This document shows positions 8,831 through 17,229 of a stretch of 64,000 bases of DNA, piece after piece (positions within the stretch are counted from its first letter, which is position 1; every line of letters begins with the position of its first letter). Source of the DNA: an uncultured Streptomyces sp. (GTDB taxonomy: Bacteria > Actinomycetota > Actinomycetes > Streptomycetales > Streptomycetaceae); assembly GCF_947488945.1 (NCBI RefSeq), contig NZ_CANLBS010000019.1:1-64000 (forward strand), in the 5' to 3' direction. Under the pieces are notes generated by a model that saw nothing but the letters and a program-made list of their open reading frames with translations, was not told the origin of the DNA and ran no database searches. The position numbers and the translations under genes are program-made.

Positions 8831-9271
8831 TCACTCTTCGGCGCACTCCGCGTACACCTGGGCGAGTTCGGGGCTGCCGGAAATCGCCCAGTCCAGACCG
8901 GCCTCCACGACGTCGATCTCCCGCCCGGAGGCGAGCCGCACCACGAGCTGCCCGCCCGGCCAGATACCCCAGCTCGCGCCGGGGACGGTGCGCACCAGCA
9001 CGGTGCCGAGATAGAGCCCCGCGTCGTTGCCCACCCAGGGCAGTTCCTCGGGGTCGTCGCGCCAGCGCGGGGGCAGTTGGTCGAGCGCGGTCAACGACTC
9101 CGGGGTGTCGTCGAGGCGGAGGCCCAACTGGTCCGCCCTGACACGCAGGAGTTCGCATTCGGCCAGCAGTTCGGTCAGACCGTCCGGGTCGGAGCCGAGG
9201 ACGGCGGCGAGCCCTGGCGCGGGCCTGCCGCCCTGACGCTTGAGCCAGTGGTCCCAGAAGGGAATATTCAT
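8831..9271 (-). CDS. Conserved Streptomyces protein of unknown role (DUF6278-like)
   Basis: This 146-residue soluble protein has no signal peptide or membrane segment. It contains WRDDPEELPWVGNDAGLYLG and RLASGREIDVVEAGLDWA, which I recognise from a small conserved actinomycete family, probably DUF6278; the number is from memory. The ATG at 9271 has an excellent ribosome site (AAGGAAG, 7 bases away). It stands alone between the importer operon and an SDR gene. No function is suggested by the context. Confidence 0.7.
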   Translation of the reverse strand: MNIPFWDHWLKRQGGRPAPGLAAVLGSDPDGLTELLAECELLRVRADQLGLRLDDTPESLTALDQLPPRWRDDPEELPWVGNDAGLYLGTVLVRTVPGASWGIWPGGQLVVRLASGREIDVVEAGLDWAISGSPELAQVYAECAEE

Positions 9272-9622
9272 GATCGACTTCCTTGTGACGCGATGACGCT
9301 CCCTGCGGACGCGACCGGACCGGGAGAACGACGGCCGGGCGCCGGGGACACGCACCGGATCCTCACCGACGGGCCCCGCACCTCCGCCACCCTTCGCCCC
9401 TCCCCCTCACCGGTACCCACGTCGCCTGCTCAACCCCCGTGGATCGCGCCCATCCGCTCACCTTGACACAGATCAGCGGCGGGTTGGCGGCATATCGGCC
9501 CGGGGACGCGGGCCCGCCCGCCCGTTCGCGCAGGTCACCGTGGGACGGAGAGGGGGGAGGGGAGAGGCACGGGGCGCTCCCCCGCCCCGCGGCGCCCGGG
9601 GCCGCGATCGTAGGGTTCCGGC
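9272..9622. other. Divergent gene-free stretch
   Basis: This 350-base stretch separates two divergent genes, so both promoters should lie here. It is GC-rich and I see no strong repeat, hairpin or small gene in it. Confidence 0.3.
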
Positions 9623-10402
9623 ATGGACACTCAGCATTACCTCGCCGGACTCTTCTCGCTGGAGGGCCGGACCGCCCTCGTCACGGGCGGGAGTTCCGGC
9701 ATCGGCCGGGCGATCACCGGGGCGCTCGCCCGGGCCGGCGCGGCGGTCGTCGTGGTGGCCCGGCGGGAGGCGGAGTTGAAGGAGACCGTCGACGAACTGA
9801 CCGCGGACGGCTGCCGGGCGGCCCGGGTGGGCGCCGACCTCGGCACGGGCGACGGCGTCCGGGCGGCGGCCGACGGGGCCGTCGCCGCGTTCGGGGAGCC
9901 GGACATCCTCGTCAACTGCGCGGGCATCAACCTGCGTCCGCCGATGGGCGGGCTGGACGAGGACGTCTGGGACACCACGATGGCGCTCAACCTCAAGGCG
10001 CCGTACCTGCTCGGCGAGCGCTTCGGGCCGGGCATGGCGGAGCGCGGGTTCGGGCGGATCATCCACATCTCCTCGCAGCAGGCGCACCGCGCGTTCGTCA
10101 ACAGCGGTGCGTACGGGGTCTCCAAGGGCGGACTGGAGTCGCTGGCCCGCTCCCAGGCCGAGGCGTGGTCGCCGTACGGGGTCACCTGCAACACCCTGGT
10201 GCCGGGCTTCGTGATGACCCCGTTGAACGCCCGGCTGTCGTCCGATCCGGAGAAGGTCGCCGCGCTGGCGGAGCGCACGATGGTCAAGCGCAACGGTCTC
10301 GCGGAGGACTTCGCGGCGGCGGCGGTGTTCCTCGCGGGCACCGGTTCGGCGTACGTCACCGGGCAGTCGATCTTCGTGGACGGCGGCTTCTCGGTGCACT
10401 GA
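9623..10402 (+). CDS. Short-chain dehydrogenase/reductase (gluconate 5-dehydrogenase-like)
   Basis: This 259-residue protein has the SDR cofactor motif TGGSSGIG near residue 22, the NCAG motif, catalytic serine in HISSQQ, and the YxxxK pair in AYGVSKGG. The end of the protein (YVTGQSIFVDGGFS) is classical. It resembles gluconate 5-dehydrogenases and 3-oxoacyl-ACP reductase-like SDRs; the substrate cannot be assigned. It stands alone, convergent with the Clp-N/HTH gene. Confidence 0.8.
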   Translation: MDTQHYLAGLFSLEGRTALVTGGSSGIGRAITGALARAGAAVVVVARREAELKETVDELTADGCRAARVGADLGTGDGVRAAADGAVAAFGEPDILVNCAGINLRPPMGGLDEDVWDTTMALNLKAPYLLGERFGPGMAERGFGRIIHISSQQAHRAFVNSGAYGVSKGGLESLARSQAEAWSPYGVTCNTLVPGFVMTPLNARLSSDPEKVAALAERTMVKRNGLAEDFAAAAVFLAGTGSAYVTGQSIFVDGGFSVH

Positions 10403-10437
10403 GCCGCCTGCGCCCGAGGCCGGAGACGCACCGGGCG

Positions 10438-10473
10438 GGTCCGGGGCCGCGTATGCGCCCACGCCCCCGGACC
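10438..10473. terminator. Possible bidirectional terminator between convergent genes
   Basis: GGTCCGGGG (10438-10446) pairs with CCCCGGACC (10465-10473) around an 18-base loop, between the ends of the SDR and the Clp-N/HTH genes. The stem is modest and the loop large, so confidence is limited. Confidence 0.35.
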
Positions 10474-10497
10474 GGGCCGCACCGGCTCGCACCTGCC

Positions 10498-11259
10498 TCA
10501 GACGCCCTCCCCCCGATCCCGCTCACCCTGCTGGGCGGCGACGATCACGGCCAGCGCGGCCTCGACGGCCTGCGCGGAGGCCGCCTTGTCGACGCCGGCC
10601 CGGGTGAGCGGGCCGTCGCCGTCCTCGAGCTCCAGCAACGCCAGCAGGATGTGCTCGGTGCCGACGTAGTTGTGGCCGAGCCGCAGCGCCTCGCGCAGGG
10701 TCAGTTCGAGCACCTTGCGCGCCCCGGCGTCGTACGGGACGAGGGCCGGAAGTTCGTCCGCGGGGGGCGGCAGCACGGCGGTCGCCGCCTCACGCACCGC
10801 CTCCGGCGTGACGCCCTGGGCGGCGATCGCCTTGGCCGCCAGCGCGTCCGGCTCCGCGAGCAGGCCGAGCACCAGGTGCGCGGCGCCCACCTCGGGGCTG
10901 CGGGCGGCCTGCGCCTCGTTGCTCGCGGCCACCACCACGTTGCGCGCCCGCGGCGTGAAACGGCCGAACCCCTGGCTCGGGTCCAGCTCCGACGCCTCCT
11001 CACCCTTCTTGGTGACGAACCGCTTCTGGGCGGCCTGCCGGGTGACGCCCATACTGCGGCCGATGTCCGTCCAGGACGCGCCGGAGCGGCGCGCCTGGTC
11101 CACGAAGTGGCCGATGAGGTGGTCGGCCATCTCGCCGAGATGGTCCGCCGCCACCACCGCGCCGGAGAGCTGCGCCAGCGGATCGGCTTCGGCGTTCTTG
11201 ATGCCCTCGATCAGGTCGTCGAGGCGCACGGGAGGGTTCAAGCCCAGTGGTCGAGTCAT
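10498..11259 (-). CDS. Helix-turn-helix protein with ClpA/B-type N-domain repeats
   Basis: This 253-residue protein begins with a helical segment carrying a likely helix-turn-helix (SWTDIGRSMGVTRQAAQKRF, residues about 62-81). A double Clp N-terminal domain follows (FTPRARNVVVAASNEAQ, GAAHLVLGLL, then LELTLREALRLGHNYVGTEHILLALL). No AAA ATPase part is present. Clp N-domains bind substrates or adaptors, so this could be a regulator that senses damaged protein or a Clp adaptor. A perfect palindrome covers its promoter, which suggests autoregulation. The ATG at 11259 sits almost at the predicted transcription start, so the mRNA may lack a leader. Confidence 0.8.
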   Translation of the reverse strand: MTRPLGLNPPVRLDDLIEGIKNAEADPLAQLSGAVVAADHLGEMADHLIGHFVDQARRSGASWTDIGRSMGVTRQAAQKRFVTKKGEEASELDPSQGFGRFTPRARNVVVAASNEAQAARSPEVGAAHLVLGLLAEPDALAAKAIAAQGVTPEAVREAATAVLPPPADELPALVPYDAGARKVLELTLREALRLGHNYVGTEHILLALLELEDGDGPLTRAGVDKAASAQAVEAALAVIVAAQQGERDRGEGV

Positions 11260-11270
11260 GAGGCAACCGT

Positions 11271-11298
11271 AGGTTGACACTCCCTGGAGTGTCAACCT
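11271..11298 (-). promoter_or_regulatory. Perfect palindrome overlapping the promoter of the Clp-N/HTH gene
   Basis: Two perfect 13-bp arms (11271-11283 and 11286-11298) are separated by 2 bases. Read on the minus strand, the outer arm supplies a TTGACA -35 element (11295-11290). TACGGT at 11271-11266, 18 bases further on, fits a -10 element. Transcription would then start at or within a few bases of the ATG at 11259. A protein bound to the palindrome would block the -35 to -10 spacer. Confidence 0.7.
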
Positions 11299-11333
11299 CG
11301 GGTTGTCAGTCGTTCGGGCCCTTTCGGAGGCCG

Positions 11334-12113
11334 TCAGAGCTCGACGTCCACCACCACCGGGGCGTGGTCGGACGCACCCTTGCCCTTGCGCTCCTCGCGG
11401 TCGACGTAGCTGTCCTTGACCGCCGAGGTGAAGGGCGCGTTGCCCCAGACCAGGTCGATGCGCATGCCCCTGTTCTTGGGGAAGCGCAGCTCGCGGTAGT
11501 CCCAGAAGGTGTAGGCCCGGTCGTACTTGAGCGGGCGCGGCACCACCTCGGAGAGCCCCTGCCCGGCCAGCGCCGCCACCGCCTCACGCTCGGCGGGCGT
11601 GACATGGGTGGCACCCTCGAACAGGGCCGGGTCCCAGACGTCCCGGTCCGTCGGGGCCACGTTGAAGTCCCCGAGAACGGCGAACGGCCGCTCGGCCGCC
11701 GCGTCCGTGCCGACCGCCGTGCGCAGCGCCTCCAGCCAGCGGAGCTTGTAGGCGTAGTGCTCGTGCGCGACCTCGCGGCCGTTGGGCACGTACACCGACC
11801 AGAGGCGCAGCGGCCCGCAGGTCGCGGAGATGGCGCGCGGCTCCTCCACCCCGTCGTACTCCGGCCCGCCCGGCAGGCCCTTCACGACGTCGTCGAGCCC
11901 GACCCGCGAGATCAGCGCCACGCCGTTCCACCGGCCGGTGGCGTGCACCGCGGACTCGTACCCCAGCTCCCGCAGCTCGGCGGCCGGGAACTGCTCGGCC
12001 GAGCACTTGGTCTCCTGGACGCACAGCACGTCGGTGCCGCTGTTCTCCAGCCAGGCCAGCAGCCTGGGCAGCCGGGCAGTGATCGAATTGACGTTGTAGG
12101 TGGCGATACGCAT
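11334..12113 (-). CDS. xthA: Exodeoxyribonuclease III (AP endonuclease)
   Basis: This 259-residue protein matches the Xth/ExoA family throughout: MRIATYNVNSI, catalytic E in VQETK, W-N in GRWNGVALISR, VLGDFNVAP, and the final GKGASDHAPVVV with catalytic Asp-His. It cuts DNA at abasic sites and removes 3' blocking groups in base-excision repair. The length is normal. It is the most clearly housekeeping gene in the window. Confidence 0.93.
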   Translation of the reverse strand: MRIATYNVNSITARLPRLLAWLENSGTDVLCVQETKCSAEQFPAAELRELGYESAVHATGRWNGVALISRVGLDDVVKGLPGGPEYDGVEEPRAISATCGPLRLWSVYVPNGREVAHEHYAYKLRWLEALRTAVGTDAAAERPFAVLGDFNVAPTDRDVWDPALFEGATHVTPAEREAVAALAGQGLSEVVPRPLKYDRAYTFWDYRELRFPKNRGMRIDLVWGNAPFTSAVKDSYVDREERKGKGASDHAPVVVDVEL

Positions 12114-12178
12114 GGCAGCAAACCTAACGGGTCGCACCGACAGTCGCGCCGCCGTCACGGCGGTCGACCGTGCGCCGC

Positions 12179-12835
12179 CTACAGGCCGGTGGTGTCCCCC
12201 GGCGTCAGCCGCGCGTGGTCGCTGCCGCCGAGCGCGCCGATCTGGTTGTCGTAGATCGGCCGGGCGAGGTCGGTGAGCAGGGCGTCGTGAACGTCGATGG
12301 CACGGCGGGGCTTGACCTCGCGCACGTAGTCGATGACCTCGGAGATCTTGTTCCAGGGCGCCATCACCGGGAGCAGCAGGGTGTCGACCGGGTGCTGGGG
12401 GACGGTGAGCGCGTCGCCGGGGTGGAAGACCGAACCGTCCACCAGATAACCGACGTTGGTGATGCGCGGGATGTCCGGGTGGATCACCGCGTGCAGTTCG
12501 CCGTGCACCTGTACGTCAAACCCGGCGGCGGTGAAGGTGTCGCCGTGGCCGACGGTGTGGATCCGGCCCGGGAAGGCGGCGGAGAGCTGGTCCGCCACGC
12601 TGCGCAGGGTCCAGATTTCGACGGCCGGGTCGGCCTCCAGCGCGGCGCGCAGCCTGCCCCCGTCGAAGTGGTCCGGGTGCTCGTGGGTCACCAGGACGGC
12701 CTGCGCCCCCAGGGTGGCGTCGTCCTCGGAGAACCCGCCGGGGTCGATGACGAGGGTGCGTCCGTCCTTCTCCAGCCGTACGCAGGAGTGCGTCTTCTTC
12801 GTGAGTGTCAGCGCCGATGCGTTCATGGCACCCAT
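12179..12835 (-). CDS. Metallo-beta-lactamase-fold hydrolase (UlaG-like)
   Basis: This 218-residue protein carries the metal motif THEHPDHFDG, later histidines in HGELHAV, an aspartate in FHPGDAL and a late histidine in AIDVHDALL, as expected for a zinc hydrolase of the UlaG-like branch. Its substrate is unknown. The next gene towards lower coordinates, xthA, begins 65 bases past this gene's stop on the same strand. Start ATG 12835 or, 9 bases inward, ATG 12826; neither has a strong ribosome site. Confidence 0.8.
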   Translation of the reverse strand: MGAMNASALTLTKKTHSCVRLEKDGRTLVIDPGGFSEDDATLGAQAVLVTHEHPDHFDGGRLRAALEADPAVEIWTLRSVADQLSAAFPGRIHTVGHGDTFTAAGFDVQVHGELHAVIHPDIPRITNVGYLVDGSVFHPGDALTVPQHPVDTLLLPVMAPWNKISEVIDYVREVKPRRAIDVHDALLTDLARPIYDNQIGALGGSDHARLTPGDTTGL

Positions 12836-12901
12836 GCTAGTGATCCGCGTCCCGGCCGGTCCGGGCCCGCGCCACCCGGGCCGGCCGCGTCCCGGCCGGT
12901 G

Positions 12902-14182
12902 TCACACGGGCGGGGTGGTCGCTTCCTGGATCACCGACTGGGCGACGGCGAAGGCGGCTCCGGCGGCCGGCATGCCGCAGTAGACGGCGGTCTGCAGCAG
13001 CACTTCCTTGATCTCGGTGGGGGTGAGGCCGTTGCGCAGCGCCGCCCGGACGTGCGCGGGCAGGCTCTCCAGCCGGCCGGAGGCGACCAGAGCGGTCAGC
13101 GTCACACAGCTGCGGCTGCGGCGGTCCAGTCCCTCCCGGCTCCAGATCTCCCCCCAGGCGTACCGGGTGAGCAGGTCGTCGAAGTCCTCGGTGAAGGCGT
13201 CCGTGTCGGCGGTGACCCGGTCCACGTGGGCGTCCCCGAGCACCTCGCGGCGCACCCGCGTCCCGGCGTCGCGCAGGCCGCTGTCCACGGCGGACGCGTC
13301 CGGGGCGGTGGCGGCGGTGAGCTCGGCGATCGGGCCGAGGTGGACGGCCGGCGGGGGCGCGCCGTGGACGGGCGGCGGGACCGGGATGGCGGCCAGGGTG
13401 TCCTGCCAGGCCGTGGAGAAGTGGCGCACGAGCAGGTCGGTGACGGCGACCGGCTGCTCGACGGGGGCCAGGTGGGAGGCGGCCGGGACGAGCGCGAGCC
13501 GGGCGTCCGGTATGCCCGCGACCAGCGTCCGCGCCTCGGCGGGCCCGGTGACCCGGTCCTCCGCCCCGACCACGACGAGGGTGGGCGCCGCGACCCGGGC
13601 GAGTTCGCCGCGCACGTCGAAGGCGGCCAGGGCCTCGCAGGCGGCGATGTAGCAGCCGGGGTCGGTGGTGCGCACCATCTGCACGGCCCACTCGACGATC
13701 GCGGGCTGGGCCGCCGCGAAGCCGGGGGTGAACCAGCGTTCGGGGGCGGTGCGGGCCATCGGCTCCAGGCCGTTGGTGCGCACGATCACCCCGCGCTGAC
13801 GGAACTCGTCGGCGCTGCCGAACCGGGGCGAGGCGGCGACCAGGGCGAGCGAGGCGACCCGGTAGGGGTGGCGCAGGGCTAGGTCGATGCCGACGGCCCC
13901 GCCGATGGAGCAGCCCGCGTAGCCGAACCGGTGCACGCCGAGCCCGTCGAGCGTCGCCACCAGCCGGTCGGTGAGCTCGGCGACGGCGGTGGCCGGATGG
14001 GCGGGGGCGCCGCCGTGTCCCGGCAGGTCGTAGCGGAAGACGCGCCAGTGCTGGGTCAGCTCGGATATCTGGCGGTCCCACATGTGCCACGTGGTGCCCA
14101 GGGAGGGCCCGATCACCAGGACCGGAGCGTCTTCTGGCCCGTCGAAGCGGTATTGGAGGGTGTTCGGTGGTGTCTCGGTCAC
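12902..14182 (-). CDS. pcaL: PcaL: fused 3-oxoadipate enol-lactonase and 4-carboxymuconolactone decarboxylase
   Basis: Residues 1-250 form an alpha/beta hydrolase with nucleophile elbow GCSIGG, acid in VVGAEDRV and histidine in PAASHLAP (PcaD part). The last 130 residues (GLRDAGTRVRREVLGDAHVD, TRYAWGEIWSREGL, LTPTEIKEVLLQTAVYCGMP) are a carboxymuconolactone decarboxylase (PcaC part). The two steps are consecutive in the protocatechuate branch of the beta-ketoadipate pathway, and the fusion is known from Streptomyces and Rhodococcus. No other pca gene is nearby, so it is isolated here. GTG 14182 has GAGAGGG 8 bases upstream; a GTG at 14206 is weaker. Confidence 0.85.
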   Translation of the reverse strand: MTETPPNTLQYRFDGPEDAPVLVIGPSLGTTWHMWDRQISELTQHWRVFRYDLPGHGGAPAHPATAVAELTDRLVATLDGLGVHRFGYAGCSIGGAVGIDLALRHPYRVASLALVAASPRFGSADEFRQRGVIVRTNGLEPMARTAPERWFTPGFAAAQPAIVEWAVQMVRTTDPGCYIAACEALAAFDVRGELARVAAPTLVVVGAEDRVTGPAEARTLVAGIPDARLALVPAASHLAPVEQPVAVTDLLVRHFSTAWQDTLAAIPVPPPVHGAPPPAVHLGPIAELTAATAPDASAVDSGLRDAGTRVRREVLGDAHVDRVTADTDAFTEDFDDLLTRYAWGEIWSREGLDRRSRSCVTLTALVASGRLESLPAHVRAALRNGLTPTEIKEVLLQTAVYCGMPAAGAAFAVAQSVIQEATTPPV

Positions 14183-14200
14183 CCGGAAAACCCTCTCATC

Positions 14201-14215
14201 TGACACGAGGTGTCA
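14201..14215 (-). promoter_or_regulatory. Inverted repeat just upstream of pcaL
   Basis: TGACAC (14201-14206) and GTGTCA (14210-14215) flank a 3-base centre. It ends 19 bases before the preferred pcaL start, a suitable place for a repressor. It could serve a MarR- or IclR-type pca regulator, but no such gene is next to pcaL. Confidence 0.4.
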
Positions 14216-14778
14216 CACCGCCGGGGTGGACCCGGTCGGCCTCGGCTCCCTTACGGTGCCGGCTCCGGCGCCGGGACCCTCAAGAGACCAGGTGTCGCTC
14301 ACCGGCATGCTTCCGTGTCCGGAGTCCTCCCGGCGTGCCCGCCCCCAGGCGGATCGAGTTGCGCGCCTTCCCGCGTGGAACGCTGGGCCGTAGCGGAATG
14401 AGCCCTCCCGGCCTCCTGCCGACCGCGACCAGGAGCCGGACACCGAATCCACCTCGATCCCGCAGGCCATCCCGCTCGACGAGACGCTCGGCACGCAGAC
14501 CGCGTGGCTCACGCTTGCCCCTCTTCCCCCGCCCCGTGCAGGCCGTCCCACGTGGTGGCGGCGGCCCCATGAAGATCCTCCACGTCCGGCTTGGTACCGC
14601 CGCTTGGTCTGCGCGGCAGGCACCGACGTCAGAACCGCGATCACACCACGATCCGCGGCCTCGGCGAACGGGCCATGGCCACCCTCACGTGTGGTGGCTT
14701 CCGCGGAAGCTCCGCCGGAGCACCACCCGGATCACGGTCATCGTCCGTGCCGTCGTCGCCCTCGAACCCGCCACCCGG
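14216..14778. other. Gene-poor stretch ending in a transposase remnant
   Basis: Positions 14216 to about 14619 show no coding signal that I trust and no clear repeat. The rest (14620-14772) is a decayed transposase end, described separately. The stretch looks like a scar of past insertion. Confidence 0.4.
14620..14772 (+). pseudogene. Decayed C-terminal end of a DDE transposase
   Basis: One plus-strand frame reads NRDHTTIRGLGERAMATLT. A second frame then continues PRKLRRSTTRITVIVRAVVA. Together these match the usual end of IS5-group or DDE_Tnp_4 transposases (GERAMATLK..RLLRKLRCSTTRIT..V.AV..L). The two halves lie in different frames and the catalytic part is missing, so the gene is dead. 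I found no terminal inverted repeats. It lies just past the 3' end of the HEAT-like gene. Confidence 0.55.
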
Positions 14779-15429
14779 TCAAGAGGGAAGAGGCTCAGCG
14801 CCTTCTCCCCAGGCTCGAAGGCCGCTGACTGCAAGGGAGCGATACGACCGCCTGGCGCTGGCGGCCAGGACTTCACGCACCAGCGGAACAAGAGTCGCCC
14901 GGTACTGGACCAGCTCCGGGGCATCCAGCAGTGAGACAGCCGCAGCGATCGCCGCTTCGTGGACGGCGGGGTCAAGGTCATTGAAGAAGGGGGACACAGC
15001 CCGGAAGAGCGCAGGACGCAGCGCCCGAAGCTGGACGGACGCCGGATCCCAAGAGAAGCCCAATCGTTCTCGGATCGCCTCGGCGTCGTTGCCTACCGCG
15101 TTTGCCACAGACTGCAGCCAGTCCAGCATCGTCGCGCGGAGCGGACACTCCCCCCGCTCGCAGGGAAGCACCGTGCCTGTGCGAGGTTCGCCGAGGGCTG
15201 CTGCCACGTAAAGCGCCGCAGGCACTGTGGCCGAGTAGATCGTGTTCTGGTGGTGAACCGGGTCCTCGATGTAACGCATCGCCCTGGCCTGGGTGTCGAG
15301 GTCCGCCGCGAGCAGTCCGCCCATCACGGAAGCTGCCCCTTCGGCCGGTCCGTAGGCATGCTCCAGCGAAGCCCAGTCGGTTCCCTCCACCAGTTCCCGG
15401 GGGCCGGGCAGGGGGCCTTCAGCATCCAT
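14779..15429 (-). CDS. HEAT-like helical-repeat protein
   Basis: This 216-residue soluble protein is rich in paired helices, for example YSATVPAALYVAAALGEPRT and DPAVHEAAIAAAVSLLDAPE. This is the pattern of HEAT-repeat proteins seen in Streptomyces, which scaffold protein contacts. It has no signal peptide or enzymatic motif. ATG 15429 is chosen; a GTG at 15438 would add three residues. Its partners are unknown. It sits beside transposase debris. Confidence 0.6.
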   Translation of the reverse strand: MDAEGPLPGPRELVEGTDWASLEHAYGPAEGAASVMGGLLAADLDTQARAMRYIEDPVHHQNTIYSATVPAALYVAAALGEPRTGTVLPCERGECPLRATMLDWLQSVANAVGNDAEAIRERLGFSWDPASVQLRALRPALFRAVSPFFNDLDPAVHEAAIAAAVSLLDAPELVQYRATLVPLVREVLAASARRSYRSLAVSGLRAWGEGAEPLPS

Positions 15430-15896
15430 GACCGTCACGTATCGAGTATGAGGGTCCACTCGGCCCCTCCGGCCGCCGCCCGTAGCGGGACAGCCTTGGC
15501 CAAGGACTTTTCCGCCAAGGCTCGATGGGACGAGGCCCGCCGCCGAGGCAGCGCATTGTTTGGACACCATCGCGCCAGCGGTGGCCACCGCCAGGGACGT
15601 GACGAGAGCGGGGTCGGTGCGTCAAGCAGACGAGGCCGGCACCGAGCTGGACGGTGACGACGACCAGGAGGAGCACGACCACGACCAGGGCGCCACCCCG
15701 GCTGTCCCGGCGCCGGGAAGGGCGGCGCGCCCGTCGTGGGCCAGGACGCCGCCGGACTCCGTGCCGCACTGTCCCTTGCAGAGCGGTTGGCACGGGCGTG
15801 AGACCTGCGACGGATCAGCCCCCTTCCCAGGCCGTAGGTACAACTACCGCTCGGGTCTGACGAGTTGCTGATCAGAGCCGCCTACCGTTCGGTCTC
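15430..15896. other. Gene-poor divergent stretch
   Basis: This 467-base stretch separates the HEAT-like gene from the secreted lipase gene. On the minus strand, around 15640-15720, a frame encodes a strongly hydrophobic run (GGALVVVVLLLVVVTVQLGA) behind an arginine-rich segment. It could be a small membrane protein or a relic, but I see no convincing start or ribosome site. I do not call a gene. Confidence 0.3.
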
Positions 15897-17099
15897 ATGA
15901 ACCTACGCCGTGGCGCCACCGCCTTCACCTTGCTCGGCCTCTCGCTCGCCCTCGCGCTCGCGGGCCCGGGCGCCGCCTCAGCAACCCCTGCACTCCTCTC
16001 TTACGCCCGGGTCACGGCGGAAGCGGGGGTCGAACTGCCGCGGCCCGCGGGCCCGTACGCCGTCGGGACACGGACACTGCACATGTCCGACCACCGGCGC
16101 CACGACCCGTGGGTGCCTTCGGTTCACCGGGAGCTGATGGTGTCGCTCCACTATCCCGCCCGGGCGGAAAGGGGCACTTCGGCCGCATACATGACGCGGG
16201 AAGAGGCTCGGCTGCTGCTGGAAGCACGTGGTCTGGCCGGTGCCGTGTCCGCCGGGACCGTCAGCGGTGTGCGGACCCACGCGTTCGCGGGCGCCCGCCC
16301 CGCGGACGGCCGCTTCCCGCTGGTGCTGCTCTCACCGGGCTTTTCGATGCAGCGCAGCACCCTCACCACCCTGGCGAGCGATCTCGCGAGCCGCGGTTAC
16401 GTCGTCGCCTCCGTGGACCACGCCTACGAGTCCGTCGGCACGGCCTTCCCGGGCGGGCGTGTACTCACCTGCCGGGCGTGCGAACAGGTCCTCACGGACG
16501 AGGACCGGGCGCGGGTGGCCGTCGGACGGGCCCATGATCTCTCCTTCGTCATCGACCGGCTGACAGCACTTCGGAATCCGTCCGGCGCGACACATGGACA
16601 CAGAGGCCTCCCGTTCTCCCGGACGATCGATCCTGGGCGGATCGGAGTGGCCGGGCACTCGATCGGGGGTGCGGCCGCCGCCGAGGTCATGAAGCGCGAT
16701 CCGCGTGTGCGGGCAGGAGTGAACCTGGACGGCAACTTCTTCGCCCCGCCGGCCGGGGCGGGTCTGGGAGGGCGGCCGTTCATGATGATGGGCGCCTCCG
16801 CCACCCATGGTCCGACCGCCCCGGGGAGCGACTGGCAGGGCACCTGGGCTCGTCTGGACGGGTGGAAGTGCTGGCTGACGGTTGCCGGAGCCGAACACTT
16901 CACCTTCACGGATCTGCCGGTCCTGGCTGACCGGCTGGGTCTCTCCGATCCCGCAGCGGCGATCTCGGGCGAGCGGTCGTGGCAGCTCACACGTGACTAC
17001 ACGGCTGCGTTCTTCGACACGCACCTGCGCGGTATGGCACGCCCGCTGCTCGACGGCCCCACGCCCGACCGTCCGGAGGTCGGATTCCCCCTGATGTGA
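15897..17099 (+). CDS. Secreted PAF-acetylhydrolase-like lipase
   Basis: This 400-residue protein has a Sec signal peptide (LRRGATAFTLLGLSLALALA, cleavage after ASA near residue 28). It has an alpha/beta hydrolase fold with nucleophile S255 in GHSIGG, LSPGFS forming the oxyanion loop, and a late histidine in GAEHFTF. This order fits platelet-activating-factor acetylhydrolase and related lipases. It probably acts outside the cell on short-chain lipid or aryl esters; the exact substrate is unknown. It stands alone with its own promoter. Confidence 0.8.
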   Translation: MNLRRGATAFTLLGLSLALALAGPGAASATPALLSYARVTAEAGVELPRPAGPYAVGTRTLHMSDHRRHDPWVPSVHRELMVSLHYPARAERGTSAAYMTREEARLLLEARGLAGAVSAGTVSGVRTHAFAGARPADGRFPLVLLSPGFSMQRSTLTTLASDLASRGYVVASVDHAYESVGTAFPGGRVLTCRACEQVLTDEDRARVAVGRAHDLSFVIDRLTALRNPSGATHGHRGLPFSRTIDPGRIGVAGHSIGGAAAAEVMKRDPRVRAGVNLDGNFFAPPAGAGLGGRPFMMMGASATHGPTAPGSDWQGTWARLDGWKCWLTVAGAEHFTFTDLPVLADRLGLSDPAAAISGERSWQLTRDYTAAFFDTHLRGMARPLLDGPTPDRPEVGFPLM

Positions 17100-17229
17100 C
17101 GGCGGGCCCGTCACGTCCCCCGCGCGCAGGCGTGACCGCCGGCCTCCGGCGGGCGCGGCCGCGGCGCCGTGCGGCTCTCACGCTGCCGCGCCCGGGAGAC
17201 CCGACGCCACTCGCGGGGCGGCGGCGGGG

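Noticed and set aside
15622..15793. Small hydrophobic minus-strand protein in the gap before the lipase gene
   Set aside because: The hydrophobic run is real, but there is no good start or ribosome site and the flanks look random.
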